DNA from: Paracentrotus lividus
Lineage: Eukaryota; Echinodermata; Echinoidea; Camarodonta; Echinidae
Assembly (NCBI GenBank): GCA_940671915.1
Contig: CALNVZ010002974.1
Coordinates: 42,493,679 to 42,557,678, forward strand
DNA: 64,000 nucleotides
Direction: 5' to 3'
A program made the translations under genes and the position numbers. Below the pieces are notes generated by a model. That model made no database searches. It was not told the origin of the DNA and saw nothing but the letters and a program-made list of their open reading frames with translations. Below are positions 12,501 to 23,360 of the stretch, piece after piece; the stretch's first letter is position 1, and every line of letters starts with the position of its first letter.

Positions 12501-13655
12501 TTCCCTTTCGGATGAACGAACCTTCGGTCAAATAAACATTTGGAACAACGAACTCTATTCTGGTTTCAGACAAACGAACCTTCTGAACATCGAACCTACG
12601 GACAAATGAACCATCGGAACAACGAGCTGCACCCTCTTATCCCTTCTATCCTAACCAACCAATCATTTAGTCTCTGTTAGGGTGGCCGCCGAACCCCATG
12701 TAAAAGGCAAATTAAAAAAAATCCTGGAATATCTGTCAAACTATTATAAACATAACACTCAATTTTGGAAAGGGAATGGAAGGTCTTCTCAAATTCACTC
12801 TGCACTCACGTGTATTATTGACCACCTTTGCATGTATTACAAAATCATGAAATGTCAGTTTGCACAACTGTAAAAAACATTTGGGAAAGTGCTAAGAACC
12901 CGTATGTTTATTTATATCAAAACAATCAAAATAATACTTATTTACTTATTCACGTAAGTTTTACTGTTGAAACCGGTTGATTTAGGGTTTAAAATATGAA
13001 ACGCATTTTATTTATAGAAGACACCCATACCTTTTCCCATAGAGTAATACACGTTCGTGTACGGAGCTTTTTGATATTAGCATGCAGATTGTCGTTCTTC
13101 GGTGAAATCAAGTTCACGACTTTGGGATGCTATAACTTTTTGTTAAAATTATATACGAACCTGCATTTTTCAAAAGATGTCCTGCACATATTGGAACAAT
13201 TTTCTAAATAGTTACAACTGAATATTCTTTACGCATTTTTGACAAATGCGAAGTATAAATTTTGATTACATTTAATTTGTTGAAAAATATTATAAAAAAT
13301 GAACTTGTTTGGGCTGAATATTCATTTTCACCCCTCTAAATTCCATCAGAGAGGATTTTAGCTTGTAGGTAATTTAATCCTCTTTTATATGATCTGAAAT
13401 TCGGGGCGATACGAAAGTACCTACAAATTTCATCTCCAAATTACTATTTGTCATAAAAGGGGCAACTATTTTGGACGCCCCCTTAGATTAAGAGGTGATC
13501 GCAACAAATTTCGAAGAGCACACCTCTGAAATATTGTTTCCAATGATATTTTCTTTCGAAAAAACAAGGTGCACTTAGTTTGTACAATAACAACATTTGA
13601 ACCTTCATTTTGAGGGTTGGATCTCCCCTTATAACGGCGGGAAGCGACCGATTGA
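9570..13655. mobile_element. Large (about 4.1 kb) fold-back element
   Basis: The left arm, about 9582-10250, is the diverged reverse complement of the right arm, about 12985-13641. Landmarks are CGCGCTATAAGGGGAGATCC at the left end against GGATCTCCCCTTATAACGGC at the right, GAGGTGTGCTCTTC against its complement near 13515-13530, and GGGGGCGTCCAAAATTGTTG against GCAACTATTTTGGACGCCCC. The ~2.7-kb centre encodes nothing recognisable and contains the palindromic repeat array at 12110-12640. No transposase was found and the target duplication could not be fixed. Confidence 0.65.
12110..12640. repeat. Palindromic array of the CGAAAATGAAATA / GAACCTTCGGA motif
   Basis: From 12130 to 12360 the unit runs as CCGAAAATGAAAT(A)-GGTTCGT. 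From about 12375 to 12640 the reverse complement runs as ACGAATGAACC...TTTCGGACAAACGAACC. The array therefore folds back on itself near 12365. Units are degenerate and about 25-35 bp. Related arrays lie at 17000-17115, 17955-18310 and 20860-21360. Confidence 0.65.
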
Positions 13656-14482
13656 CAACTGCATGCAATTATTACTTAGCTTACAATAAAAACTCGCCTA
13701 AGAAAACTTCCCTGTCGGTAAAATGGTATTGTCAGTCGATCCGTTCGAGGAAATTAGTCATGGACATGAAATAAATAATTGAACTTTTATCATAGTTTTC
13801 GTAGGTAGATGCTTCAGACCAGATTGGGGGAAAAGACATTTTGGCAAGCCTATAACACCATTGTGCTAAAGTTGTAATCAGAATCTTTATTTCACATAGA
13901 TTGATGTTCCTAACGATTATTGATATAAATAGTGATCTTGTCACATCTTGCGAAGACGCCGTCCACATGACTTGTGATATGCATGTGATATGCGGAAATA
14001 CTGACCCATCGAGTAAAGATTCGTTTGTGATAATGTTCAAAGTGACAGGACTTTTTTTTAACCAGACAGCGACTTTTTTTTTTTTTTTTTTTTTTTAACC
14101 AATCGAAATGAATGTACCATATTTGGAAAGCTGAGAATTCAAGCTTTTAAAAACTGCTTGATCAATTAAGGTTGTAAATAATTATGCGTAATCGAGGAGA
14201 ATGACTATGCAGCGTATGAGCTATTTTGAGAGCAAAATTGCGCATATTGTACAGGAATTTAATCTTACTAGGATTTCGAATTCGACACAAGTGACAGGAC
14301 TTTTTTTTCCCTTTGCAATAAGTTTATTCCTATCTATTTTTGAAAATTCAATACTCTTAGGATTACTCGTCAATTATTCAAGTCTGATCATTTCTTTTTG
14401 AAAAGGTAGTTGCTCGCCATAATCAAGAAAAAAGTGAAAAAAACTGTGCAATAATACAAAAAGTCTATGGTTACACACGTCC
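13656..14482. other. Intergenic DNA with poly(T) run
   Basis: Holds a T run at about 14074-14095 and two copies of AAGTGACAGGACTTTTTTTT (near 14040 and 14288). These suggest a short internal duplication. No gene was seen. Confidence 0.4.
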
Positions 14483-14955
14483 TCTAATTACTTCGAAGAC
14501 ACCAACAAAATGGTGCGAGTGCGAGCCAACCCAAAGACAAAATAACTAATTTTAAACGCCAGATTGACGAAAATGTATTAATTTGATTTGTTTAATGACA
14601 CCGATTCCCATGAAAGCAAGACTTGGACACTCTTTGCACAAAATGGAAATATCTTGGCAGTTGTTTTGGAACTATATGACGAGCGTGAATGTAGAAGCCA
14701 ATTTACTGCCTCCAACTTCCTATCCAACAGTAGTCCGCGAGAGGGCGCTATATTTCTTGTTTAATGAAAAATCGAGCTGGCTATGCCTATGTTTTGAGAC
14801 CAACAGTGAGAAGATGAGTAAATTGTCTTTAAATTACTACTAGATATTAGTTATAGCCCCAATTTTTCACCCTTTTCTCTGCTAACGTTTCGAAATCTAA
14901 AATTAACACACGAGCTCAAGGGGGAAATATTTACCGCTGTGAAACCTATAGCCAA
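14483..14955. repeat. Direct duplication, copy A (about 475 bp)
   Basis: Matches 16078-16558 at high identity in the same orientation. Shared blocks include GCGAGCCAACCCAAAGACAA and CTGCCTCCAACTTCCTATCC. Differences are mostly single-base gains and losses. No protein is encoded that survives in both copies. Confidence 0.8.
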
Positions 14956-15494
14956 AATACAGCCCCCTAATAGACCTGACATGTTGAAGAAAACAGCTTG
15001 ATAGCCTTTTTTGAACGATCTAAACAAATGTTTTTGTGAGACTTTTACACCTTTTTAATTAATGAATATTTAAGAAAAAATAAGTTTAGCAAAGTTGTTT
15101 TTATTAATAATGGTTTTCCCCCGTGTTTTCATTCTCAGCCCCCCCCCCCCCGACGCCTGGCCCTTAGTTTGTGATGAAGCGCAATTTAAATAGGCCTTGA
15201 TCTTTCATCTCGGCTACCCCCCCCCCCCCCTCCGTCCCCGGCCCCTTTCTTAGACGGTTTTTAACGTCCAGATGAGAGGCCCTGGACACTCCCGCAAACA
15301 AAAATTTAGATGTTACATAATTAAACAAGTCGCGGCTGAAATAAAGATCGGCAATGGTTAAGTCTGTCCTCTGTCCTCGCACACGCCCTCCCCCTCCCCC
15401 CCCCGCCCCCACCAAAAGCCACAACTTCTCTATTACTGTCCTTTTTCGTTCTTCATGTTTTACCGTCTCTTACCCACCCCCTCCCCCCCCCCCA

Positions 15495-15526
<32 letters not shown>

Positions 15527-16077
15527 ACACACACTCTAGTTATCAAAATGTTCATTTTAAGTTTTTTTGTCATCCATCCGTCTATCATTTTTAATATACC
15601 TTGCGTCTTCTAGGTTGAGGACTAGATTATGAACAAAAACACCAATTCGTCATAGAGCCGCCGCATCAAAGCGATTGGTGGAGGGGGGGGGGGGGGGAGG
15701 GGGGGCTGAAGGCCTTAATTTGTTCACAAACTTGAAAAATGAACAAGAAAACAACCATCTAGTTGGATATCTATGTGTCCATGTTTCATCCCCTCAGTCT
15801 CGCTTCCCGTTCGGTTCGGCCCTCATCCCCCAAATTTCGGCTTACCCCCCCCCCCCTTACAACCCTAGTTCCGCGTAGAGGAACATTTTGCCTATAATTA
15901 GACCGTTATAGAGGGGGGGGGGTAACATTAAAATCCTCCTATATTGCGTTAATCTTAATTAAAACAAAAAATCTTGCCAATATTTCTTCTCAGTAGGAAA
16001 TACTCTTTATTTTAAAAATAAATGAAAATAAAATCTGACTTAATTTGAGAAAATTGCCCGCTTAATATAGTTACAAC
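14956..16077. repeat. Homopolymer-rich DNA with CT microsatellite
   Basis: Contains many C or G runs of 9-17 bases (for example near 15138, 15220, 15484, 15683, 15846 and 15913) and a (CT)n tract at about 15496-15530 running into CACACAC. No gene was seen. Proline- or glycine-rich open frames here come from the homopolymers. Confidence 0.55.
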
Positions 16078-16558
16078 ACGCCTAATTACTTCGAAAGACA
16101 CCAAAAATGTGAGTGCGAGCCAACCCAAAGACAAAATAACTAATTTAAACGCCAGATTGACGCAAAATGTATTAATTTGATTTGTTAATGACACCTTCCC
16201 ATGAAAGCAAGACTTGGACACTCTTTGCCACAAAGGGAAATATCTTGGCAGTTTGTTTTGGCAGACGTAATTATGACGAGCGTGGAATGTAGTTAACCCA
16301 ATTTTACTGCCTCCAACTTCCTATCCAACGAGTGTCGCGCGAGAGCGGCGCTATATTTCTTGTTTAATGAAAAATCGAGCTGCTCCTATGCCTATTGTTT
16401 TGAGACCAACCAGTGAGAAGATATGTAATATGTGTCTTTAAATTACTACTAGACATTAGTTAGCCCCAATTTTCACCCTTTTCTCTGCTAACGTTTCGAA
16501 ATCTAAAATTAACACACGAGTCAAGGCGGAAATATTTACCGCTGTGAAACCCTATGGC
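16078..16558. repeat. Direct duplication, copy B
   Basis: Second copy of the 14483-14955 segment. It carries scattered one-base insertions relative to copy A (for example GCAGTTTGTTTTGG against GCAGTTGTTTTGG), a pattern expected of uncorrected reads as much as of old divergence. It ends about 270 bp before the fold-back at 16835. Confidence 0.8.
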
Positions 16559-16826
16559 CGCGCTTCGCTTTGCGTAGAGTGATAGCGCTCTTCCCTATAT
16601 GTTTACAAACTAGAATTCAAGGGGGCAGGGATCTGGATACTCCCTTGTATATTCCTTACATCTGGATGAAACTTTGAGTTTAGGGTAGTCTTATCTGACA
16701 GAAGATCCGGATGACGCGCTTCGAAGTCAATAAGCCATGACCTGTCCATGGCATCCAAATTTATTCTCACTTTTTTAACGTTTTCAGGAGTCATCTACCT
16801 TGACGCTCTTTAATAGCCGAGTCACA

Positions 16827-16834
16827 CCTGTGAC
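16827..16834. repeat. 8-bp target-site duplication, left
   Basis: CCTGTGAC, repeated exactly at 18446-18453 on the far side of the fold-back element. Confidence 0.65.
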
Positions 16835-17289
16835 GGGGTCATCCCGGATAGTCGCCGGGTCCGATAGTCCCGCTGGTCCGTTACGCTCCGCGGTCCGGAT
16901 AGTCCGCGGGTCCTATATCGCCGGGTTCCGATAGTCCGCGTGGTCGATAGTCCGCAGTCCGATAGTCCGTGGGTCGGATAGTCCGCGGGGGGGGGGGTGA
17001 TGTTGGATAAGTCCAAAATATTAAAAGATTCGTTAGTCAGAATTGAAAAAAGGTTCGTAGTTCCGAAAATTGAGAAAAAAGGTTCGTTAGTCCGAAAATG
17101 CGAAAAAAGCTTCGTTAGTCGAAACAAAATCTGTGGCCAAGCCGGGGAAAATGGAAAGGGCAGGGTGGTGGAGGGGAGAGGGTAGAATCACCATTGCTGC
17201 TTCAGTTGTTGATTCCGCCAATTAAATCCGCCCGTCCATCGACGTAGTCGTAAGTATTAGCGGCGAGTTGTTCCTCATAAGACGGGCCG

Positions 17290-17880
17290 TTATCACCCTT
17301 GACTAAATAACTAATTCCATAATTATATCCACTCCGTTTTTATTTCATAAAAAAGTTATTTTGAAACATTATCGGCGGCGACTTGTTAATCTTCCGATAA
17401 ATATTAATTTCTGCTGATAATGCTTTTAAATAATTTCTTTCATACATAAATACGGAACGAATAAAACTGCGGAATTAATTATTTAGTTATTGAGTGATAA
17501 CGACCCAATTTTAGAAACGAAAAAAAAGAAAGAAAGTTGCCGCTGATAACGTTTCGAAACAATTTTTTACGAAATAAAGACTGCACGAAAACAATTGCGG
17601 AAATAATTATTTAGTTATAGCGTGGTAAAGGCCTGATTTTAGTAGCGAAACTTATTCTTTTTTGGAAGAATTCGCCATCGATAACGTCGGGAAATAAATT
17701 CTTCATTGAAAAACGAAAACAATTATGAAATAAATTATCTAGTTATGGCCTGTTTAACGGCCCGATTTTAGAAGCGAAACTAATTTGTTATCAGTAGAAA
17801 TCGCCATTGATAATTTTGTGAAATAAATTCTCCGAAATCAAAATTTAACAGCAGAAAAAAGTAACTGGAAGTTATTCACG
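17290..17880. repeat. About 126-bp tandem repeat in the fold-back centre
   Basis: Three direct units are anchored on TTATTTAGTTAT followed by GATTTTAGAAGCGAAAC-like sequence, at about 17474, 17600 and 17731. An inverted partial unit sits near 17290-17315 (GGGCCGTTATCACC...TAAATAACTAATT). Identity between units is moderate. Confidence 0.6.
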
Positions 17881-17954
17881 GGTGACTGTCCTCCGCTGAG
17901 ACTATTATAGCATAATATCCTATTATTTTTTAATTACCACACCATTTTTCTTAC

Positions 17955-18310
17955 TTAAATAGGTTTAGTTCATTTTCGGAAAAACGAACCTTTTTTCATT
18001 TTCGGACTTATGAACCTTATCTCATTTTCGGACTCAAGAACCATATTTCATTTTCGGACTAACTATCCTTTTTTCGATTTTCGGACTAACGAACCTTTTT
18101 TCCATTTTCGGACTAACGAACCTTTTCTATTTTCGGAGTAATGAACCTTTTTTCGATTTTCGGAGTAATGAACCTTTTTTCCATTTTCGGACTAACGAAC
18201 TTTTTTCCATTTTCGGACTAACGAACCTTTTCTACATTCCATTTTCGGACTAACGAACCTTTTTTCAATTTTTGAACTAACGAACCTTTTTTCCATTTTC
18301 GGACTAACGA
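17955..18310. repeat. 27-bp tandem array, CATTTTCGGACTAACGAACC unit
   Basis: About a dozen head-to-tail copies of TTTTTCCATTTTCGGACTAACGAACC-like units, degenerate at the start and nearly identical in the second half. The array forms the inner right arm of the fold-back element. Confidence 0.8.
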
Positions 18311-18445
18311 ACCATGAGAGTAACAAACATCACCCCCCCCCCTCGCGGACTATCGGACCCGCGGACTATCGGACCCGCGGACTAACGGACCCGCGGACTA
18401 ACGGATCCGCGGACTATCGGACCCGCGGACTATCGGGCTGTAACC

Positions 18446-18453
18446 CCTGTGAC
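18446..18453. repeat. 8-bp target-site duplication, right
   Basis: CCTGTGAC, identical to 16827-16834. Confidence 0.65.
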
Positions 18454-19274
18454 ACCGACTCCAAACCGACCTCTATAGCTTGCCATTCGTGGTAATGTAA
18501 TATTTTTGTTCGGTTCAGTCGTGTCGGTTCTGAGTCGGTTTCACGGGTGTGACTCGCATCGGTTATCAACCTCCCAGGGTCACGGGCAAGTACTGACGTA
18601 GCAGAGGACCAAGAGAACACAACCATGATCACTATTCCATACATTGCCGCTAAAGTAGGCCTATATTTATGTTTACGAAGTTACTTGAGATTGAAATTGG
18701 AAAGGGAGCGGAGAGAGTATCATCCAAAAATAACTTTTACGTAAGATTGTGGTCCATGATATCATTATAACAATTAGAAAAATAAACTTAATACGTAATT
18801 TCGGTCTTAGGCCAGGAGCGGATCCAGGGGGGGGGGGCCCGACGGGCCCCGGCCCCCCCCCCCCCAAAAAAAAAAAAAAAAAGAGGAGAAAAAGGGAGAA
18901 AGAAGGAAAAAGGGAAAGAAATTTAAAGAAGAAAAAGAAAGAAAGAGAAGGGAATAAGTCCCGATACTCTTACAATTTTCGCTCAAATTAAGTCAATAAG
19001 AAGCGCGAAATAGGCTTTATTGGGTTCTAAACAACCATAACTAAGGTCTTTAATGTAGGGAGGGCCCACGAGGCTCCTTTTTCTCATATTGTATTTTCCA
19101 ACATAGTACTGTTCAAACACCTTTTTTTTTAAGAAAAAGAAGTACATAAGAAAAGTAAAAATAAGGAAAATATTTAAAACTTAAGTTTCAAAATTTCACA
19201 AAGAAAAGAGGCCTCGTGGACCCTCGGGATCGTGGGCCCTCGGCCTCCTGGGAAAAATAGTCAGCCTCGTGGGA
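18454..19274. other. Intergenic DNA with G/C-run hairpin and purine-rich tail
   Basis: At 18815-18865, GGAGCGGATCCAGGGGGG leads into a GGGCCCGACGGGCCCC hairpin and then a C run and an A run. This looks like the end of a dispersed repeat. An A/G-rich stretch follows to about 18955. No gene was seen. Confidence 0.4.
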
Positions 19275-19650
19275 ATACTAGAAAGTGCCCCTTTATTTAT
19301 TCAATATATTTTTTAAAACCCCAAATTTTCGGCTCGCGCTTCGCGCTCGCTGATACTAAATCATAATGCACAAATAACTCCAACTTTTACCTAAAAAAAT
19401 GTTTTCAGCTTGCGCGCGCGCGCTCGCGGATGCTAAATAGGGTCTATTATACACGATTATCCACTCTTTTCTAGTACTAGAAAATGCCCCTTTATTTATT
19501 CCATATAACTTTTAAAACCACCAAATTTTCGGCTCGGCTCGCAGATACCAATTCCGAAGGATATATTAATGCACAATAACTCAAAAATTAACCTCAAAAT
19601 TTTCGGCTCGCGCTTCGCGCTCGTGGATAATAAATAGGGTCTACACTCTA
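19275..19650. repeat. Degenerate tandem repeat, AAATTTTCGGCTCGCGCTTCG unit
   Basis: The GC-rich core TTTTCGGCTCGCGCTTCGCG or a close variant occurs near 19325, 19407, 19527 and 19598. Pieces CTAGAAAATGCCCCTTTATT and TAAATAGGGTCTA also repeat between cores. Non-coding. Confidence 0.55.
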
Positions 19651-19707
19651 AAAACTGAAGTGCTGTTTTTAGCTCTTCAAGTGCTGAAATCAGCACTTTT
19701 AGGGTGC
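19651..19707. mobile_element. Very short palindromic MITE
   Basis: ACACTCTAAAAACTGAAGTG at the left and CAGCACTTTTAGGGTG at the right form a hairpin of about 57 bp, like the ends of common small inverted-repeat elements. Assigned on structure only. Confidence 0.4.
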
Positions 19708-20132
19708 TTGCATAGTGACTGCTGGTTAATGATATTTTATGTACCGTTTTTCCATCTAATGATCATTTATGTTAATTTATGCTTTCCCAAAAAGGTTCAC
19801 TTTTCAAAGAATGGCCCATTTTTTTTTTTTTTTTAGTAAATTTCTTTTCTTCTTTTAGGTAGGAATTATCAGTAGAAAAATTATTAATCTTTCATATTTC
19901 CACCCAAACTGTTCACACGCATGCCTCGTTATACATTTTCCCAAATGAATAATGGCCATAAGTTGCCAATTAAAGGGCAGAGCGTGACGGGGAGAAAATA
20001 TATAATTGTTTTTGTGCCCTTACTAAGGGAGGATCTGGACAAATAAGAGTTCGTGATTACCAGTAAAATCTAATGAATGTGTTAAAAAGTCACTTATTGC
20101 AGTAAGTTAGAATGTATTTAATTAGAATATTA

Positions 20133-20166
<34 letters not shown>

Positions 20167-20430
20167 GAATATAGTGGAATATAAATGTGACATTAATGTC
20201 TGTAGACGAAGATGCAGAAAAAAGGTTTTTGCAATACAGGGTGAAAATGCTCGTTAGCAACAGCACAAATTTGTAATATCGGTTCCCGGCCCATCATCTT
20301 GCTCTGCCCTTGTCTTTGGTACTTTTTTTACCATTATTTATTTAGGGAAATATAAACGACACCTGTAACGGTTTGGGGAGAAATGTGAAACAGCTCATGA
20401 TTTTTTTTTTACACTAATGACCCCCACCTC

Positions 20431-20474
<44 letters not shown>

Positions 20475-20859
20475 GGGGGCCTTTTTCTTTTGTCCTCCCC
20501 TTTGGATGAAAAATGACCGGGTCTGGTAATCATCTACTCTCAAGAATGAAAAGGGACAAGCTTACCCTTTTAGATGATAGGCCTACAGAAATGATTGACA
20601 ACACTATGATGATTATGAATGAAATATTGTCTAGAGGTTTAATAAACATCTTGATTGCTCGACAAAGTTATATTTTCCCCCAAGAAATTTTCCCTGAAAG
20701 TTTCGTGCTTCGCATAATCGTTTTTTTTCCCCTTCTTCTTCTTCTTTTTCTTTGGTTACGTCACTGTTGAATGAATACAGCTCGCGTTTCGGGCCGCCAT
20801 GATTATCTATTTAATCATTATAAAATGTTGCATCGAGGTTGAGGCTGAGATTTCATTTT
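19708..20859. other. Intergenic DNA with two long poly(A) tracts
   Basis: A runs lie at about 20132-20162 and 20433-20470. No coding region is supported. Confidence 0.45.
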
Positions 20860-21360
20860 CGGTCCAACAAACCCTATTTCACTTTCGGACTTTCGAACCC
20901 ATTACATTTTCGGACAACTTATAACATTATTTCATTTTCGTATACGGACGAATTTTCAGAATAACGAAACCGATTTAATTTGGTCAAGCGAACCCTATTC
21001 CATTTTCGGACCAACCAAATCTTTGGACAAAGTACGAACCAGATATCTTTCCAAAAAACGACCCCTACTCCATTTTTCGGACGAACGAACCTTTGGACAA
21101 ACGAACCCTTCGGTATATAACTAAATCGATTTCATTTTCCGGACAAACAGGCCCTTTTTCATGCATTTTCTGACCAACGAGCCTTCGGACTATTGCCATC
21201 AAAATGTTTAGACAGACGAACATTTATTTCATTTCTGACCAACGAACATTCAGGAATAGGAAAATTTGTGCGTTCGGACAAACGATTCTTTCGAAACAAT
21301 GAACTCAATAATTTTATTTCATTTCGGATGAACCGCACCTTCAGAGTAAACGAACTAAAC
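20860..21360. repeat. Forward-only array of the CATTTTCGGAC-AACGAACC motif
   Basis: Degenerate copies of CATTTTCGGACNAACGAACC(C), about 25-40 bp apart, in one orientation. Same motif family as at 12110-12640 and 17955-18310, but without a visible inverted partner. Confidence 0.6.
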
Positions 21361-23280
21361 TTATAAGATCCCCATAAGACCGTGCAAGTGTGTGTTTTTT
21401 TTTTTAACACCCCTCCCCCGCTTATCGCTCGACCAGCGTGACGCCAGTGAAAAAATATTTTTGCTTGCCCGGGTGTGACGACGGGGAAAAAAACATTAGG
21501 TGTACCAATGGGGACACCAAAATCACGTAAGGCCCCCGGGTAAAATCCTGGATACGAGCCTGAACCCAATTTTATGTTCAGAACCCCCCCCCCCCCCCCC
21601 CGAGCGCCCCTTTCGGGGGGGGGGCTCGATCGATCACAACAAGACAGCCATGATGTGCTAAATATGAGAGCCACCGGTAGCATTTTTGTCTGGGCGGGGG
21701 GCGGGGGGGAAGCCGGGGGGCGGGGGGGAAGCGGGGGGGGGACAAAACCCTCAGTTTCATTTTAGACCCCGCGTTTCTGATGTTTCGATCGTGTCTGCCA
21801 ACATAAATAAAATGCGAGCGAGAAGCGCGAGTGTCTTAATGAGCTCGAAAAGGAAGCATTGTCTCGCAAATACAATAAACGCTGAAAATACATTTTTCTT
21901 TGTGTCAAAACTGAAAAAAAAGAAAGAAAAAAAGAAACAGAATAGAAAGACGAGGGCCGTGGTCGTTTTCGAAAGTGGAGGGGCTAAGTAAAAAATGGCC
22001 GGGGGGGGGGCGGGGGCCTAAAATCACAAGTCTATGGTAATTTTCGCGTTTCAGTTTGTAGTGCACGTTAGCTGAAAAAAATAGGGGGCGCTGAAGCCCC
22101 CTTCAGTCCCCGGCTACGGGCCCCTGTCACAAACTGCTTTTCAGTATAAAATGCTGGATTTGTTTTGTTTGTTTTTGTTTTTGTTTGTTTGTTTGTTTGT
22201 TTGTTTTTTTTTTAAGATATAGGAACCGCTTTTTTCTTTAACCGCATATATACCTCTATCCATTCATTTTCTCATATCTCTAGACACGTTGCACCAAAAC
22301 AAATTGTCTGGCTTTTGGCCATTGAACATATAGCAGGTGTAGAATGTGGATCCCCGAGGATGGATTATTTAGTTTTTATGATTCTGTTGATCGATCTGTT
22401 AAAGAATTCCCAAACCTTGTACGTACCATATGCGTTGAATATCCATTTATTTATTTATGATAATAATTATTTTTTGATAATGCTCCGGAACCTTCGACTC
22501 ATTAGCAGGTGAACTTCGTCAGAATATCTCAAATGATGAAAAGATGGTTTCAATGGAAACATGGCGTCAAATACGTGGGGAAGAGTATTTCAATCATATA
22601 TTTCGGGGGCTTAAGTCCACTGAATTTTCTGCATATTCATGTACGCCTACGTTTGTCTGTCACAACATAATCCTCACAGGGTATGGATTGCCAGACCTGT
22701 ATATCTCCTGTAAGGATACAGGTCTGACACATAAACATACATGCATATACATGAATTTGGTGGACGTAACTGAATTTCGACAAAAATGAACCGTTTTGTT
22801 TAAGCCCTCGATTTTATAATATTAAAAAAAAAGAAAGAAAGAAAAACTAATCGTCAAACGAATGAATATCATTTAAAATTTTGTTAGTTTCCACTTGCAT
22901 CCCACCACCGAAAAGATGAATTCTATCAGCAATAAAGAGGAATAAGAAACTTTTCATATGATACTTGTGTTCGGTTGAGAGAATGTAATTACGTAATTAC
23001 TTCGGATAGGATAATATATTGTTTACATTTTTATCGCATTTGTATAACACGTAGGTTCACTTAGAATGAGATCCGATATATATCTATTTGCGACTATCCA
23101 GGGACTTGTTTCTTGACATACCAACATATAGATCCACTCTTGTAGCACTCACAACATCAATAATATTCACTTAAAATGATTTATACTATCAATATAAAAC
23201 CTTGATATAGTTCATTAGGTAATTGATTTAGTTTAATTTTTCAAAAAATATTTTACAAAGTGAGTTTTGGCTTTCGCGGT
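21361..23280. other. Intergenic DNA upstream of E2F
   Basis: The first 700 bp hold long C and G runs (21587-21601, 21694-21740, 22000-22010) and a GTTTGTTTGTTT tract near 22170-22210. From 22250 the sequence becomes ordinary AT-rich DNA. A small hairpin, CAGACCTGTAT / ATACAGGTCTG, lies at about 22692-22727. No gene was seen. Confidence 0.4.
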
Positions 23281-23289
23281 GACTAGTTT

Positions 23290-23360
23290 GCGATTGGTGC
23301 AGTCCTTTTGCGCGAAACACACACGTGAGACGTCTCGCGCGAAATACGAGTCGCGGGAAA
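23290..23360 (+). promoter_or_regulatory. E2F-gene promoter: three E2F sites, inverted CCAAT and E-box
   Basis: Visible sites are ATTGG (inverted CCAAT) at 23293-23297, the palindromic TTTTGCGCGAAA at 23306-23317, CACGTG at 23322-23327, TCTCGCGCGAAA at 23333-23344 and TCGCGGGAAA (reverse TTTCCCGCGA) at 23351-23360. All three E2F matches contain the TTTSSCGC core in one orientation or a close match. They lie 326-380 bp before the start codon of an E2F gene, which fits the autoregulation known for vertebrate E2F1. No TATA box is obvious; the start of transcription is probably between 23365 and 23560. Confidence 0.65.

Larger units (their letters stand above)
16835..18445. mobile_element. TU-like fold-back transposon with modular tandem-repeat arms
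   Basis: The outer arms (about 16850-16990 and 18345-18437) are inverted arrays of a ~16-bp GC-rich unit, GGACCCGCGGACTATC. Inside these lie inverted arrays of a ~27-bp unit, TTTTCGGACTAACGAACC (17000-17115 reverse, 17955-18310 forward). The centre (17290-17880) holds a ~126-bp tandem repeat. The element is bounded by the exact 8-bp duplication CCTGTGAC. Long inverted repeats built from short tandem units plus an 8-bp target duplication are the hallmarks of sea-urchin TU elements. No transposase is encoded, so this copy would be non-autonomous. The unit sequences have not been compared with published TU units. Confidence 0.7.

Noticed and set aside
15164-15878. Pro- or Gly-rich open frames
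   Set aside because: Created by C/G homopolymers and the CT microsatellite.
18060-18310. Regularly spaced repeats suggesting a CRISPR-like array
   Set aside because: Units are contiguous 27-bp tandem copies without unique spacers, in a eukaryotic fold-back element.
21159-21683. 174-codon minus-strand open frame, the longest in the window
   Set aside because: Runs through the TTCGGAC repeat array and a C/G run; no domain, and the composition follows the repeats.
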